A DNA stretch of 64,000 bases, taken from the NCBI GenBank assembly GCA_024516035.1, contig JAMCCL010000015.1, positions 62,001 to 126,000 of the forward strand, given 5' to 3'. The translations under genes were made by a program, and so were the position numbers. The notes under the pieces were generated by a model that saw nothing but the letters and a program-made list of their open reading frames with translations, ran no database searches and was not told the DNA's origin. Source of the DNA: Bactericera cockerelli (Eukaryota; Arthropoda; Insecta; Hemiptera; Triozidae). Positions 31,701 to 42,165 of this stretch are shown here, piece by piece. The stretch's first letter is position 1. Each line of letters starts with the position of its first letter.

Positions 31701-31869
31701 ATGAGATTGAAGAAGAGTTAATAACAATTTATAGACAGTTGAACATCGCATCGGTGGCATCATGTGACATTTCAGGCTGATTGGAAAATGTAACAGTAAA
31801 TTTTCCCTTTAGATGTGGGACCACATGGGGATTTTAATTACGGCCCAAAGAAAGTTAAGTGATGTTAAC

Positions 31870-32175
31870 TGTTTTTTTCTTTGTCCCTCTCATTTCCTCT
31901 TTCATTATCTCTCTCTCCTTTCCTCTTTCATTCTCTCTTTCCCTTTTCTGTCTCTCTCTTTATGTATTTCCCTCTCTTTTCTTAACTATCTTTGTCTATC
32001 TTCCTCTAGAACCCTCCTCTCTCTCTCTCAATTTTCTTCTCTCTGTCTTTCTCTTACTCTTCTTTTGTCTACCGCACCTCTCGAACTTTCCTTTCCTTTT
32101 CATTATATTATCTCTCTCTCTCTCTATCTCTCTCTCCCTCAATGTTACGGTTTCTTTCTCTCTCACGCCTTAATG
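31870..32175. repeat. TC-rich tract
   Basis: TCTCTCTC and TTTCCTCT units, followed by a GA-rich patch at 32278-32350. Confidence 0.9.
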
Positions 32176-32537
32176 ATAGAATTACCGGGAAAATACTCCG
32201 CACAAAAGGTGGAGATTAAATTTGTTCCTTGTCACTTTCCAATTGAGTTTTAATCGCTTCTCTGTCTTTCTCTGTTGGAGAGAAAAAGAGAGAGAGAGAA
32301 TGAGAAAGGAACAGAGGGAGATAGAGAAAATATAGAGAGAGAGATATGGGAGGGAAATTGAATTTATGATTGTTGTTCAACAAACCCAAAATAGAAATAA
32401 TAGTTGAGAGAAAATTTGAGGAATGGAAGAGAGAGAGAGCTCACAGTAGAAATGTATGTAGGGGAATAGTGAAGAAAGTGGCAATGGAAAACCATTGAGA
32501 TAATGCGAGATGAGAAGTATTGTTCAATTGTAAAGAT

Positions 32538-32580
32538 TGTTCTGTCACTGAAGTTAAGCAATGTCCGGCGAGTCTTTGAC
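32538..32580 (+). mobile_element. 5S-rRNA-derived SINE fragment
   Basis: TTCTGTCACTGAAGTTAAGCAATGTCCGGCGAG matches the 5S internal promoter region closely (TCACCGAAGTTAAGCAACGTCGGGCG in animals, known sequence). The 3' half is cut off where the next SINE-A inserted. Confidence 0.7.
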
Positions 32581-32591
32581 TTACCTATCCT

Positions 32592-32935
32592 AGCCAGCCT
32601 CCGTGGTGTAATGGTTGTGACTACTGCCCGTAGTCCAGAGTTCCTGAGGTCAACTCCCGGTTGGGGTAGACTTATTTAAGAAAATTCTGTTCCATCCAAA
32701 CACGTGAGGCTGGCATATCCGGCCCTATCCAGGCTGAGTCACGTTAATGTGGGTAGCTACGATTCCCAGCGAATGGAGGGTACAACCCCCGTCCTGACTA
32801 TCTCAAGTCAAGACGTTAAAACCAAATAGAATTAATGGACATGAGAGGATCTTAGATGTCTGGGTGTCCATATAATCCTCTCACCACCGTGATATAGGTG
32901 GCTGTCCCTATTTCACGGACACGGAATTACTATTA
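32592..32935 (+). mobile_element. SINE-A, full length with target duplication
   Basis: Complete copy from AGCCAGCCTCCGTGGTGTAA to CACGGAATTACTATTA, flanked by TTACCTATCCT at 32581-32591 and 32936-32946. It is about 80% like the 17069 copy by eye, including GGAGGGTACAACCCC and ACGTTAAAACCAAATAGAAT. This sets both ends of the family. Confidence 0.92.
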
Positions 32936-33261
32936 TTACCTATCCTTTCTTACTTTTGTCAATTCTTTTTCTTCTTCTACTTTCAAACCGTTAAAGATGA
33001 ACACACCAATCCATGCGCGTTCGTAATCACAATAGCACACAGAGTGTTGGTAAATTTATTTTCTTTAAAATATGTAAATAAATTCCAGAAACATAATTAC
33101 GTATTTTTTTATGGTTTATCAGTTCAGCAGCGTGTTGAACAATAGAGCCTGGTCGGGCGAGAGTATAGAATACACAGTACACACATTATGATGAAGGTCA
33201 GAGAAACTACCATGCGTTAGGTCAATGCCCTTATCTTAAAATAAAATATAAACAAATAATA

Positions 33262-33315
33262 ATGACAAATCTGGAGGTCGATGGCTCGAGTCCCAGGTTA
33301 AACAAAAATTTAGGG
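33262..33315 (+). mobile_element. SINE-B fragment
   Basis: CTGGAGGTCGATGGCTCGAG then TCCCAGGTTAAACAAAAATTTAG; only the B-box zone remains. Confidence 0.5.
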
Positions 33316-33415
33316 CGAAATTAATAGACGTTTTTGTAATACCCCATTGGCTCTAAGTTTCGGATTGCGTACTATGTTAGTTGGGGAAAACCGATGCTAA
33401 GCAATGAATTAAAAA
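33316..33415. repeat. Rep4 fragment
   Basis: GGCGAAATTAATAGACGTTTTTGTAATA and TTGGGGAAAACCGATGCTAA pair with parts of 45427-45556 in reverse. Confidence 0.45.
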
Positions 33416-33419
33416 AAAT

Positions 33420-33570
33420 TCTACCATTTAAAGCAAACTTAAAGAAAATCGGTTTAGCGGTTTTGGAGATACAAGTAATTTAGTATAAAATCTAAAAATT
33501 GACACGTGTATGCAATGTAAAACAATCACGAGAAAGTATTGTGTCCATAATTGGCAATGTTTTTATATTG
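33420..33570 (-). repeat. Rep1 5' part
   Basis: In reverse: CATTGCCAATTATGGACACA, ATACTTTCTCGTGATTG, TACTAAATTACTTGTATCTC. Same as the start of 40318-40625. Confidence 0.7.
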
Positions 33571-33759
33571 ATAAATTTTTATGCTACTTTGTATAAGTAG
33601 CATAAAGTTTTGAAGTAAAAACTTTGAATAGAAATGCACCACTGCACGATGGATTGAACATGACTTGTCCTTGCCACATGGTCACTCTCTACCACTCAAC
33701 CTCCATGAATGCCCTGGGGTGAATTCAATTAGAAGACAAAAGCGAACAATAGCAGGAAT

Positions 33760-34110
33760 AAACTGTTGTGTGGTGTGAGTGAGTGAAAGAGAAAGAGGAA
33801 AAGCAAGAAAAAGAGGAAAAGAAGAGCGGAACAGAAAGAAAAAGATAAAGAGAAAGAGAGAGACTAGAGATTTTATAAAATATGTAAACGACCAGAGAGT
33901 TATAAAGAGAAGAAATTTATGAAGTGAGTGAAAGATATGAAAAGGAGCTTCAGAGTTGAAAAGATATGGAGTAAAAAACAAATTACGCTTAAACTCATAA
34001 AATATATTCGCAATAAAAATTCTATGAAATGAAAAAGATGTTGAAATGAAAAAGAGTTGTTGAAATTTGAAATAGGATCTATAAAGGAAAACATGATACT
34101 AAGAGCAAAA
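33760..34110. repeat. GA/A-rich tract
   Basis: Purine-rich plus strand; minus-strand frames are Phe/Ser strings. Confidence 0.8.
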
Positions 34111-34188
34111 ACTGCCTAAAGACAATGGAAATAAGGAGATAAAAGACTGAGGAGAAGGAGAGGGAATTTGATTTTGTATTCAATTGAA

Positions 34189-34731
34189 CAGTGTTGTAAT
34201 GTACCCGGGTACTGTACCCGGGTACAGTTTTGAGTACCCGATACCCGTACCGGGTACAGATTGTGAATTGGTACCCAATACCCGTACCGGGTACTATTTT
34301 TTTGTACCCGGTACCCGAAAAGCGGGTACTTTACGGGTACTTTTTTGTTCTTAAGTAGCAAGAATTTGTTCTAAAAAATTGAAACCTTGTTTTTCATTTT
34401 GGAACGTTTTTCAAAAAAAAAGTTTCACTTTTTTTAAACAAATGACATCATATCCACTACTTCCTACCTCCATGCGAGCGATTGGGCTTACCAAACTTAC
34501 CGAGGCTTACCAAACTTACCGAGGCTTACCAAACCGAACAAAGAGAAATTTTATAAGTAGGTATGTACCCGAAAAGTACCCGTAAAATACCCGGTACATT
34601 TTTTCATTACCCGGTACCCGTACCGGGTACTGTTTTTAAAAAAGTACCTCTTACCCGTACCGGGTACAAATTGCCCCTGAATACCCGTACCCGTACCGGG
34701 TACCAAAAAAAATGTACCCGTTACAACACTG
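34189..34731. mobile_element. Non-autonomous hAT-like element
   Basis: 543 bp with terminal inverted repeats CAGTGTTGTAATGTACCCG and CGGGTACATTTTTT-side CGTTACAACACTG, flanked by the 8-bp duplication CAATTGAA (34181-34188 and 34732-34739). An 8-bp duplication and a CAGTGTTG start are features of the hAT superfamily. Both ends are packed with ACCCGTACCGGGTAC-type palindromic words. The middle has a 19-bp tandem unit (CTTACCAAACTTACCGAGG, 34487-34535). No transposase. Confidence 0.88.
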
Positions 34732-34799
34732 CAATTGAATAATATGGAAACTTTATTTACATCAATAAAAGTAAATAGGTAGACATGATTTTTACCTCG

Positions 34800-34875
34800 C
34801 GAACTAGAGAGTGTGAGAGAGAAACAGAGAGAGAGAGAGAGAGAGTGTGTGTGTGAAAGAGAGAGAGAAGAAAAA
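34800..34875. repeat. GA/GT microsatellite
   Basis: GAGAGAGAGAGAGTGTGTGTGTGAAAGAGAG. A second (GA)n of about 38 bases lies at 35331-35368. Confidence 0.9.
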
Positions 34876-35330
34876 AAATTGGATTATTATTTTAAATAGA
34901 ATATGAAAACTTTATTTACATCAATAAAATATGGGCAGCAGACTCTAATTAATAAAGAAATATCACAAATTTCTGAATGACAACACACAATTCTGATCAC
35001 TCGAAAATAAGTCACATTCCGCCACTGGTGACTTAAAAGTAACAGTTAGTTAAAAAGTAATATCGAATTCGTAATCAGCGGCAGCGCCTGAAAGTTGTTG
35101 GAATACGTCGCACAACCCCCATTTAGAATGAATAATAAATAAGTTTCTCCAACACGACCCCCAAAAAAACACACACACACAAACATGGACCAATGGCTGA
35201 AACTTTGGATTTAGGCTCTTAGGACCTTAAAACGTGTTTTGGCACTGGAAACTGACTATCGAAAATTCTGGGTGATTCCAATACTTCCCTTTCTATAGGA
35301 CAAGGAAAGTAAAAAGATACAGTTACAGTG

Positions 35331-35372
<42 letters not shown>

Positions 35373-35475
35373 TGAGAAGACAGAGGGTAAAATGTAATAA
35401 ACGTTATATCTCTTTGAAAAATAAAATTGTAGTAATCATACTTTTTGTGCAAATAGAATAAAACGATACATTATA

Positions 35476-35874
35476 CGGGGTGTTTCAGAAAAGTGTGCCT
35501 TTATTTTAACCACGTGTTATAAGGACCATTGTAGGGGGGTCAAGTCTATAACAAAAAGGGCGAAAGTGCTTCATAAGGCAGATACACGCCTCTAAAAGTT
35601 CTTTTAAAAAAATCGAATATTTCGAATCGAATTACACCTTACCTGTTAGTTATGGAAAAGCGGAAAAAATCCACTCCCATCCCAATACAAGATGACCCCG
35701 TCATTTTGATGTGGAAATCGAGGTCATTGCACTCTCAAGGGCGGCCTCAGAGGGCGGCATCTATCTCCCTTATGAAACACAATCGCCCTTTTTGTTATAG
35801 ACTTGACCCTGCCTAAAATGGTCCATAGTATAACACATGGTTAAAATAAAGGCACACTATTCTGAAACACCCTG
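35476..35874. mobile_element. 399-bp MITE, TA target site
   Basis: Ends GGGTGTTTCAGAA.AGTGTG and its complement, flanked by TA on both sides (35474-35475, 35875-35876). The inverted repeats extend about 55 bp (CCTTTATTTTAACCA.GTGTT) with few changes. A second inverted pair lies inside: TAGACTTGACCC.GCC and GGGGGTCAAGTCTATAACAA. No ORF. Mariner-type by target site (inference). Confidence 0.88.
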
Positions 35875-36099
35875 TATATTTTACATGGCGCTCTCGATAT
35901 GCAATATTTATTACTTACTTTCTTTTACAATAAAATTATAGACGTAATGATACATAGGTAAGTAACAAAGTTTGTGAATTGTTGAAATATTATCTAATCA
36001 TTTAAAAAATTATTAATATGTCTTTCACTAATTTACTACTTAAAATCAGTGAACTACCTACATACTCGTAGTTTAATATAATATTTGAACTAATCTCTA

Positions 36100-36540
36100 A
36101 CTCAACAAACAAGAAGAGAGAAAGAGAAAAAAAGAGAGAGAGTGAGAGAAAACTTTAAAAATGGATAAGTATTTATGTTGAGAAATATCGAGGAAAAATA
36201 AAATCTTTCAAGAAAAGAAAAAATCTCGATAGATAGATAAAAGATTTTCCTCCGGAGTAGTCTACTCCTAGAAAATGACTAAGAACAAGAATTCATTCCA
36301 ATATTATCATGAGAGAATCTGTATCGATGCTGACTGAATAATGTGAGAAAAATGACATAAAAATATTCACTTTCTTCTTCGCCTTCAGAAGAAGGTGGAA
36401 AAGAAAAAGAAGGAAGAGTAGAAGAATAAGAAGAAGGAGAAAAAGCCAAAGAAGTAAAAAGAAAGAAAAAAAAAAAACCGATTGTAAGATAAAAAAAAGC
36501 GGTGATAAAAAAGCAAGCAAATCTATTTCTGATTTCAGCT
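36100..36540. other. Purine-rich and mixed DNA, no gene
   Basis: GA-rich (36110-36150) and AAG-rich (36390-36480) patches; the frame 36293-36664 on the minus strand is low complexity. Confidence 0.5.
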
Positions 36541-36587
36541 GGATAGACAAATAACTTCCTCCGTATCGGTGTCTAAAGAAAACTTTG

Positions 36588-36631
36588 GCATTCAACAAGC
36601 CACATTGGCTCAAATGTGGCTTGTGGAATGC
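36588..36631. repeat. 19-bp hairpin, one mismatch
   Basis: GCATTCAACAAGCCACATT (36588-36606) against 36613-36631; loop GGCTCA. Confidence 0.88.
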
Positions 36632-36643
36632 AAAAACTTTCGT

Positions 36644-36705
36644 TATGTCACAGAAGCTAAACAACTTTCAGCGAGGTTAGAAAATGCGTGGTTGAACATT
36701 CAAAT
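36644..36705 (+). mobile_element. 5S-rRNA-derived SINE fragment
   Basis: TGTCACAGAAGCTAAACAACTTTCAGCGAGG then GAACATTCAAATTCAG, the same body as at 705-720. Confidence 0.55.
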
Positions 36706-36899
36706 TCAGTTCACGAACAATCTATATCTCTATCGTTCCTTTAATTTCACTTGAAGTTCTGGCACTGCTCTTTTGTTTTCTACTTTAGCTAGACTCGGAA
36801 GTAAATATAGGAAAGAAGAGATGAAGAAAATAAAGGAAAAAAGTTTGATTGGATTTCTCATTCTTCCCCAGGAAAATTTCTTATGCAAGAAGAATAAAT

Positions 36900-37035
36900 A
36901 AACCTCTCTATCTCTCTCTATCTTATGCGTCCTCTCATTCTTTCCCTTCCTTGTTTATTTCTTTCTGTTTCCTCTCTCTTTTTCCCTCTTTACTCATCCG
37001 TCTCTTTCTTTCTTTGTTTCTTGGTCTTGTTTCTC
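36900..37035. repeat. TC-rich tract
   Basis: CTCTCTATCTC and TTTCTTT units. Confidence 0.8.
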
Positions 37036-37079
37036 TCTTCCTGAAACTTACACATATTCCTGCCCCGTCTATCTCCGTA

Positions 37080-37292
37080 GCTCCGTAGCTCAGTGGTAAA
37101 AACGTCACACTCTGAATCCAGAGGTTCCAGAGGTCGCGGGTTCAAAACCCAGCCGGGAGGCCGGGACATGACAAGTTAGCCTCCCATTTGGGATTTGTAC
37201 CACAAAATAATACGTCTTGGGCTTACTGCTGGAATAATAGGACTCAATAGTCCTAATCAGGCAATATAAATAAGGCGATGTTATTATTATAG
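37080..37292 (+). mobile_element. SINE-D, full-length copy
   Basis: Perfect pol III boxes: A box TAGCTCAGTGG, B box GGTTCAAAACC. The anticodon region CTCTGAATCCAGAGG resembles tRNA-Gln (inference). Body: CAGCCGGGAGGCCGGGACATG, CCTCCCATTTGGGATTTGTA, CTTACTGCTGGAATAATAGG, then a TTATTATTAT tail. Not a functional tRNA: the acceptor stem does not close. Confidence 0.85.
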
Positions 37293-37589
37293 TTACAATT
37301 AGAAATGTTTTATTTATACTGCCGGCCGGGGTAGGACTAAAGAGTCAATTTTTATCTAGTATCATTTATTGTTAATATCTACATATGAGAACACAAGCGT
37401 CCTAAATAGCTGCTATTTCAAGGATTTTAAATAATAATAAAAAAGTGTGAGGGATAGGTACACAAAATAATAATGATAGAAAGAAACATTATGTATTTGA
37501 AATAAACGAGATCAAATAAAGTGACAAAAATAACAAATATAATGGAAAAACAATCAGTATAAACGAATGGTTTGAACTATTGAACAAAT
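37293..37589. other. No gene seen
   Basis: AT-rich spacer. Confidence 0.45.
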
Positions 37590-37680
37590 ATAAAAATTCT
37601 TGCCCGCGGGAATCGAACCCAGTCACATTGCTCTACAATGCTAGCGCGCTAACTCACTTTGCCACGTGACTACTGTTATG
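37590..37680 (-). mobile_element. SINE-C head only
   Basis: In reverse: AGTCACGTGGCAAAGTGAGT, GCGCTAGCATTGTAGAG, B box GGGTTCGATTCCCGCGGG. Confidence 0.75.
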
Positions 37681-38710
37681 ACCATGCGTTGAAGCGTGTT
37701 AATTTTTGTTTAAAAAAACGCTTGCATACGAGTCTGCACCATTCGACATTTTCTTTACTATTCAAGGTCCAAACCAACTGACCAATTTCGTTTTCCGAGA
37801 CTACACACTTTCCTCCCGTCTTCTAGGTTGCAATTCCGAACGAATACGTATTAGGTATATCGTAATCGACCATAATCCGAATCCGGATTAGAAACTCTCG
37901 CCTTTACAATTCGATATTCGTACATATTATCGTTACATATATCGTTTATACATATCGTTAATAATTCGTCACATATTTTGGTTATGTGCCAGAGCAAAGA
38001 CATGAAAATGTCTCATAAATAATAAGGTAAATAACAAGCACAAAAAACTTTGAACAAGAAGGAAATCAAAAACGGATGTAAATAAGGTAACTAGCAATCT
38101 TAACAAATAAGAAAAAAGAAAAACAACTCACTTTGAATAACGTACATTATAGGGTAATAAGAGAAAAAGACAAAGAAAATAGGGAGAAAAAAAATAAGAA
38201 AAGTGAAAAAAAAACAAAATTAAGGGAGATAGACAAGAATAAGAAGGTATTAAATAGATACTATAAAGAGTATAAAATATCATCAATCTATTATAAAAGT
38301 ATTTTGCAAATCTTGCCGGCTGCACAGTTTCTCTTGTTTGACCTCGCGGATCCAGTTTTCTAATCAACACTCGATCTTGCATTTAAAAAGATACATTAAT
38401 TATTTGTTTGGTTGATATTTTGAGGTACAGTATACGGGTCGTATAGTCTATCTCAAAATGGCTACCATCGTTCACGATGACGCCACCCTATGATGATGAT
38501 ACTGTCGTATATGTTATTTTTATCAACTACGGAAGAGATGACAAAAGAATATAAAGAAATTAAATTTCAAAGGGAAAGCAAAAATAAGAAAAGACAAAAA
38601 GAAAGTAAAAATTAATACGACAAAAAAAGTAGACTTCTTTTAAAACTGAGAAGGGCACGGAAAATGTTCATGTCACAAAAGAGAAAAAAGTATTTGGGTT
38701 AAAAGAAACA
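37681..38710. other. No gene seen
   Basis: AT-rich. TACGTATTAGGTATATCGTAATCG and CATATTATCGTTACATATATCG words occur at 37845-37965. A-rich low complexity at 38110-38260. Confidence 0.5.
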
Positions 38711-38845
38711 AGAAACACACACCATACTACCTATAACAAGCAATGTAGCTACCTTACAAAGGCAATGGATTACCTTTTAAAAACACACCATACTATTACA
38801 AGCAATGTAGCAAACCTTACATAAAGGCAATGGATTACCTTCTAT
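38711..38845. repeat. Tandem duplication, about 62 bp
   Basis: AACACACACCATACTA..ACAAGCAATGTAGC..ACCTTAC..AAAGGCAATGGATTACCTT occurs twice (38712 and 38780) with small indels. Confidence 0.85.
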
Positions 38846-39059
38846 TCAACCTCACCGTAAACCCCTATTCCTTTATGTCAATCCCTTATTTTCTTATGCA
38901 TGTCAAACCCCTTTGTACCCCCTTCAGTCCCTACGCCCTAGATTTTATGTCTAATACACCTCACAAACACACGCGTTCAGTTTCAACAGAATACATCTAA
39001 CCAATACCCCATAACCCACTAACTGTCTTATTCATTTTTCTTTCAACCTCTCCCATTAT

Positions 39060-39535
39060 GTATTAATCCGTCTCTCATTCGCCTTCTGTTTCTTTTTCCT
39101 ATTCTGACTTTCTCTTTCTTTCCTGTCTCCCTCCTCTTCCACTTCTCTCCCCTTCTATCTATCTCCCTTCACTTTCTACATGAAATAAAGAAATAAAAAA
39201 TACAGAAAAGCTATTTCTTTTTCTGTCTTTTTCTCTCTTTTTCCTCTCTCTCCATTCAACTTTCTTCCTCCCTTTCTCTTTCCTTCTCCTTTTTCCTGTT
39301 TCTTTTTCTATTTCGCCTCTCTTCCTTTCTTTTCTCCTTATAATTCAAACTTCTTTCTTCCTCCAATTCTCTCTTTTTCTAACCCTCTAACTCTTCCCCG
39401 TTCCTCTTTTCTCTTCCTCTCTATCTCTCTCTCTCTCTACTCCTGTTCCTCTCATGATTCAAACTTTTCTCTTCTTCCCACCCTCTATCCCTCTCCCTCT
39501 CATTTTCTCCCCCCCCTCCCTCCTCCTACTACAAG
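39060..39535. repeat. TC-rich tract
   Basis: TTCCTC and TCTCTC units interrupted by one A-rich stretch near 39180-39205. Confidence 0.9.
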
Positions 39536-39759
39536 CTCATTACTCAAACCTCCATGACTTCACACACTGGCGCTGACAGGTACGCTCATGTCGTGGGTTG
39601 GGTGGAAGAGGACGCCGGTAGTAAATGCGTCGCAGAAATGAGGGTAAAGGATGCTCGTTAGAAACCTTTTTTTTTCTGTGAACTAAGAATAACATTTCGA
39701 CAGAAGGCTTCATTTTCGGCGATGGCTACACCATGAACCATGACTAAACACCAATACAA

Positions 39760-40190
39760 CCGACCTCAGTAGCTTGATCGATAAGGCGGCGGACTGGGCG
39801 GACATGTATTTATTACACTTGAACGGGCGGCCTGACCCTGAAAAAAAAAAAAATAAACAATTTTTTCCTAACTAAAGACATGACAAAAAAATAAACATAC
39901 TAATTTCAAAAAGATGTCAAAACAAAACGAGAAGTGGAAAGTTGGTACAAAGAAAAAATTGAGAAGGGATTAGCTATCAGATTGAAGATATTGTTGATAG
40001 AAGTACGATTTTAGTTGTGGCACAGATGTAAAAAATAAATCGATATCATCAGATAGTTCATTCGCAAGATGTTTGAAGTGGAGCGTTAATAAGGTAGTTT
40101 CTGCGAGCAAGAGGAGTTGAAAAAGCAAATATTTAGTAAAGCAATTTGAGTAGTTGTGATATCACGGTTGTAATGAACACAAAATATGAA
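39760..40190 (+). mobile_element. SINE-B split by another sequence
   Basis: The SINE-B head CGACCTCAGTAGCTTGATCG lies at 39760-39795, and its 3' body TTTAGTAAAGCAATTTGAG and TAGTTGTGATATCACGG at 40130-40190. The B-box part between them is missing and replaced by about 320 bp (next entry). Confidence 0.6.
39805..40126 (-). pseudogene. Probable LINE 3' terminal fragment
   Basis: On the minus strand a short frame ends LFFTSVPQLKSYFYQQYLQS then stops (about 39982), resembling the C-termini of Jockey/CR1-like ORF2 proteins; a frame change is needed upstream. The 3' part ends GTAATAAATACATG with AATAAA. Assignment is tentative. Confidence 0.35.
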
Positions 40191-40317
40191 TAAAAAAATT
40201 AGCACTTCAACAACAATTACAATATGACCTTGTATTCACTGATTTTCTAAAAGCATTTAATGATTGAATTACTTATGCATTGGCTAGTGTTGTTGCCCAA
40301 AACCTACCACCTACACC

Positions 40318-40625
40318 TACACCCTACAAAAAAACACTGCCAATATTATGGACACAATACTTCCTCGTGATTTTTTCACATTGATACACAATTACACATG
40401 GCAATTTTGAGATTTTATACTAAGTCACTTGTATCTCTTAACCAATGTACAAAATTTCATCGAAATCCCGAGTTCAGAATTGCGCGTTACAAGGAATATT
40501 TTTAGACAGACAGACAGACACAAAATCAAAGTCCAGAAAAATCGGAGCAAAAAAATGTTTTTTTTTTTTACAAAAACGAACACAAACTTCCGATTTCTAA
40601 TATTAGAAATTTCCGGAAGTAAAAT
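40318..40625 (+). repeat. Rep1, reference copy
   Basis: Order: GCCAATATTATGGACACAAT, TTGTATCTCTTAACC, ACAAAATTTCATCGAAATCC, GCGCGTTACAAGGAATATTT, TTAGACAGACAGACAGACAC, CCAGAAAAATCGGAGCAAAA, a T run, then ACTTCCGATTTCTAATATTAG with its complement through TCCGGAAGT. The 3' end thus forms a hairpin centred on TAATATTA. At least eight partial copies occur in the window. No ORF and no tRNA-like box; class unknown. Confidence 0.8.
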
Positions 40626-41380
40626 GTGTGTATGATAATTTTAAAATGAAAAAGGTTCTTAGTTTAGAGTTTACAAGCAATCAATTCTTGTTGCACAGGC
40701 GTCGGTTTGTTTAACTCAAAATATTAATAATTATTAATCTATAATGAGTAAACTCTTATTTCTGTTATTATAAAATTAATTAATATGTTCAACTATCCCT
40801 TTGATGTAAACAACATAAAATTATTTAGTGAGAAAATTAGGTGGGAGTCAGGAAGAGAGGAGCGGGAGAGAAAAGAAAGTAAATTAAGATAGTACCTACA
40901 AAATAATATTGTCTGATGATATTAATAATAAATTGAGAGTAGTTGATGTCATGGATATTCAGAACTATTACCTGCTAATAAAAGCAAATAAGTTCGAAAT
41001 ACCTGTCCAGGCCCTCTCCATTTTAAAATCTCATTTTCAACCGTCACACAACGCACTCTGATTGGTGGGAAAATGTTTTGAGGGTGCTGCCACATAAAAC
41101 CGGCTAAAATAGGATTTATAAAGTCGCTCTTACAGTATCTATTAAAGAGTTTGAGTTTTTTTACCATGCCAATCATTTCATTATTATTATGCATTTTATT
41201 CTAGAAATGTGTGATAGTTTTCTTTGTGTACGAGCTGGGACTCGAAAAAATCCTCTCCTTGTCTTTTTCGTCTGGGCCGGCTGCAGTTCCGTAGCTCCTA
41301 AGCACGGGTCGCGCCTGGTTCTGATATTCGTTTTTATTCTGTTTATTCCTACTGACTGCTTTCTGCTTAAACTGATAAAT
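40626..41380. other. No gene supported
   Basis: AT-rich to 41210; then a CG-containing 150-bp block (41226-41320) open on both strands (minus strand: CLGATELQPAQTKKTRRGFF). It could be a transposon piece, but I cannot assign it. Confidence 0.35.
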
Positions 41381-41384
41381 TCCA

Positions 41385-41735
41385 CAAAGAAAGAGAGAGA
41401 ATATGAGGGAGAGTTAAATAGAAAAGAGAGAGAGGGGCAGAAAGAAAGAGAAATAGAAAGGGAGAGGGGACAGGGGATAGGGTGGTAGGGAGAGAGAAGA
41501 AGAGAGGGAGGGATGAAGAGGGAGGGAGTCGTTGAAGAGGGAAAGCAAAAGAAGAATGAATGAAAGAGAAGGAGAGTGATATGTAATTTATGGAAAAGCA
41601 ACATAGAGAGAAAAAGAGCACGTGTGTGTAAGGGACAGATAAAAGTAAAGGAGGGAGATATAGTGAAAAGGTGAGAGAGGGAGGGAGAGAGAGAGATGGA
41701 GAGAGAGAGAGAGGGAGGAGGTATATAAAATTGGC
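41385..41735. repeat. GA-rich tract
   Basis: GAGAGAGAGG, GGAGAGGGGA and GGGAGGGAG units; frames through it are Ser/Leu or Lys/Glu/Arg strings. Confidence 0.92.
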
Positions 41736-41837
41736 GCAGATTCATTGAGTAATATTTCGCTTACTGTTTATTCACGTTATGCAAATCAAGTGTTTAGCAT
41801 CAGCAGTGGAGGTGCATTCGTCTATTTTGGAGGAAAA

Positions 41838-42165
41838 ATATTTTTTTACTTTCCTTATCCTATAGAAAGGAAAGTAATGGAATCATGCGAAATTTTCCAA
41901 AGTCAGTTTTCAGAATGGGAACATAATATGTCTTCTAAATGTGAACAAAATTTCGTCAAAATCCGTTCAGTAGTTTCTGAAATTTGCGCGTTACAAGGAA
42001 TGTATTTACCAGACAGACAGATACAAAACCAAAGTTGCTCAGGAGGTTATGAAACGTCCAGAAATATGGAGAAAAAAAATCGGAGCAAAATAAATGTTTT
42101 TTTTTACAAAAACGTACGCAATACTTCCGATTTCTAATATTAGAATTTTTCGAAAGTAACAATAG
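41838..42165 (+). repeat. Rep1 copy with a different 5' part
   Basis: Begins TTTACTTTCCTTATCCTATA then GAAAGGAAAGTAATGGAATC; a reverse match of this start is at 35284-35316. From TTCGTCAAAATCCGTTCAGT it follows the Rep1 order to TTCCGATTTCTAATATTAGA. Confidence 0.8.

Noticed and set aside
31801..31860. Short exon after TTTTCCCTTTAG at 31812
   Set aside because: No GT donor follows in a sensible place and the frame enters a TC tract.
34116..34361. Minus-strand open frame in the hAT-like element
   Set aside because: The translation only reflects the GGGTACC repeat words.
37080..37150. tRNA gene
   Set aside because: A and B boxes are perfect, but the acceptor stem does not pair and a conserved SINE body and tail follow. 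The same holds for the other tRNA-like heads (15410, 17069, 48332, 57924).
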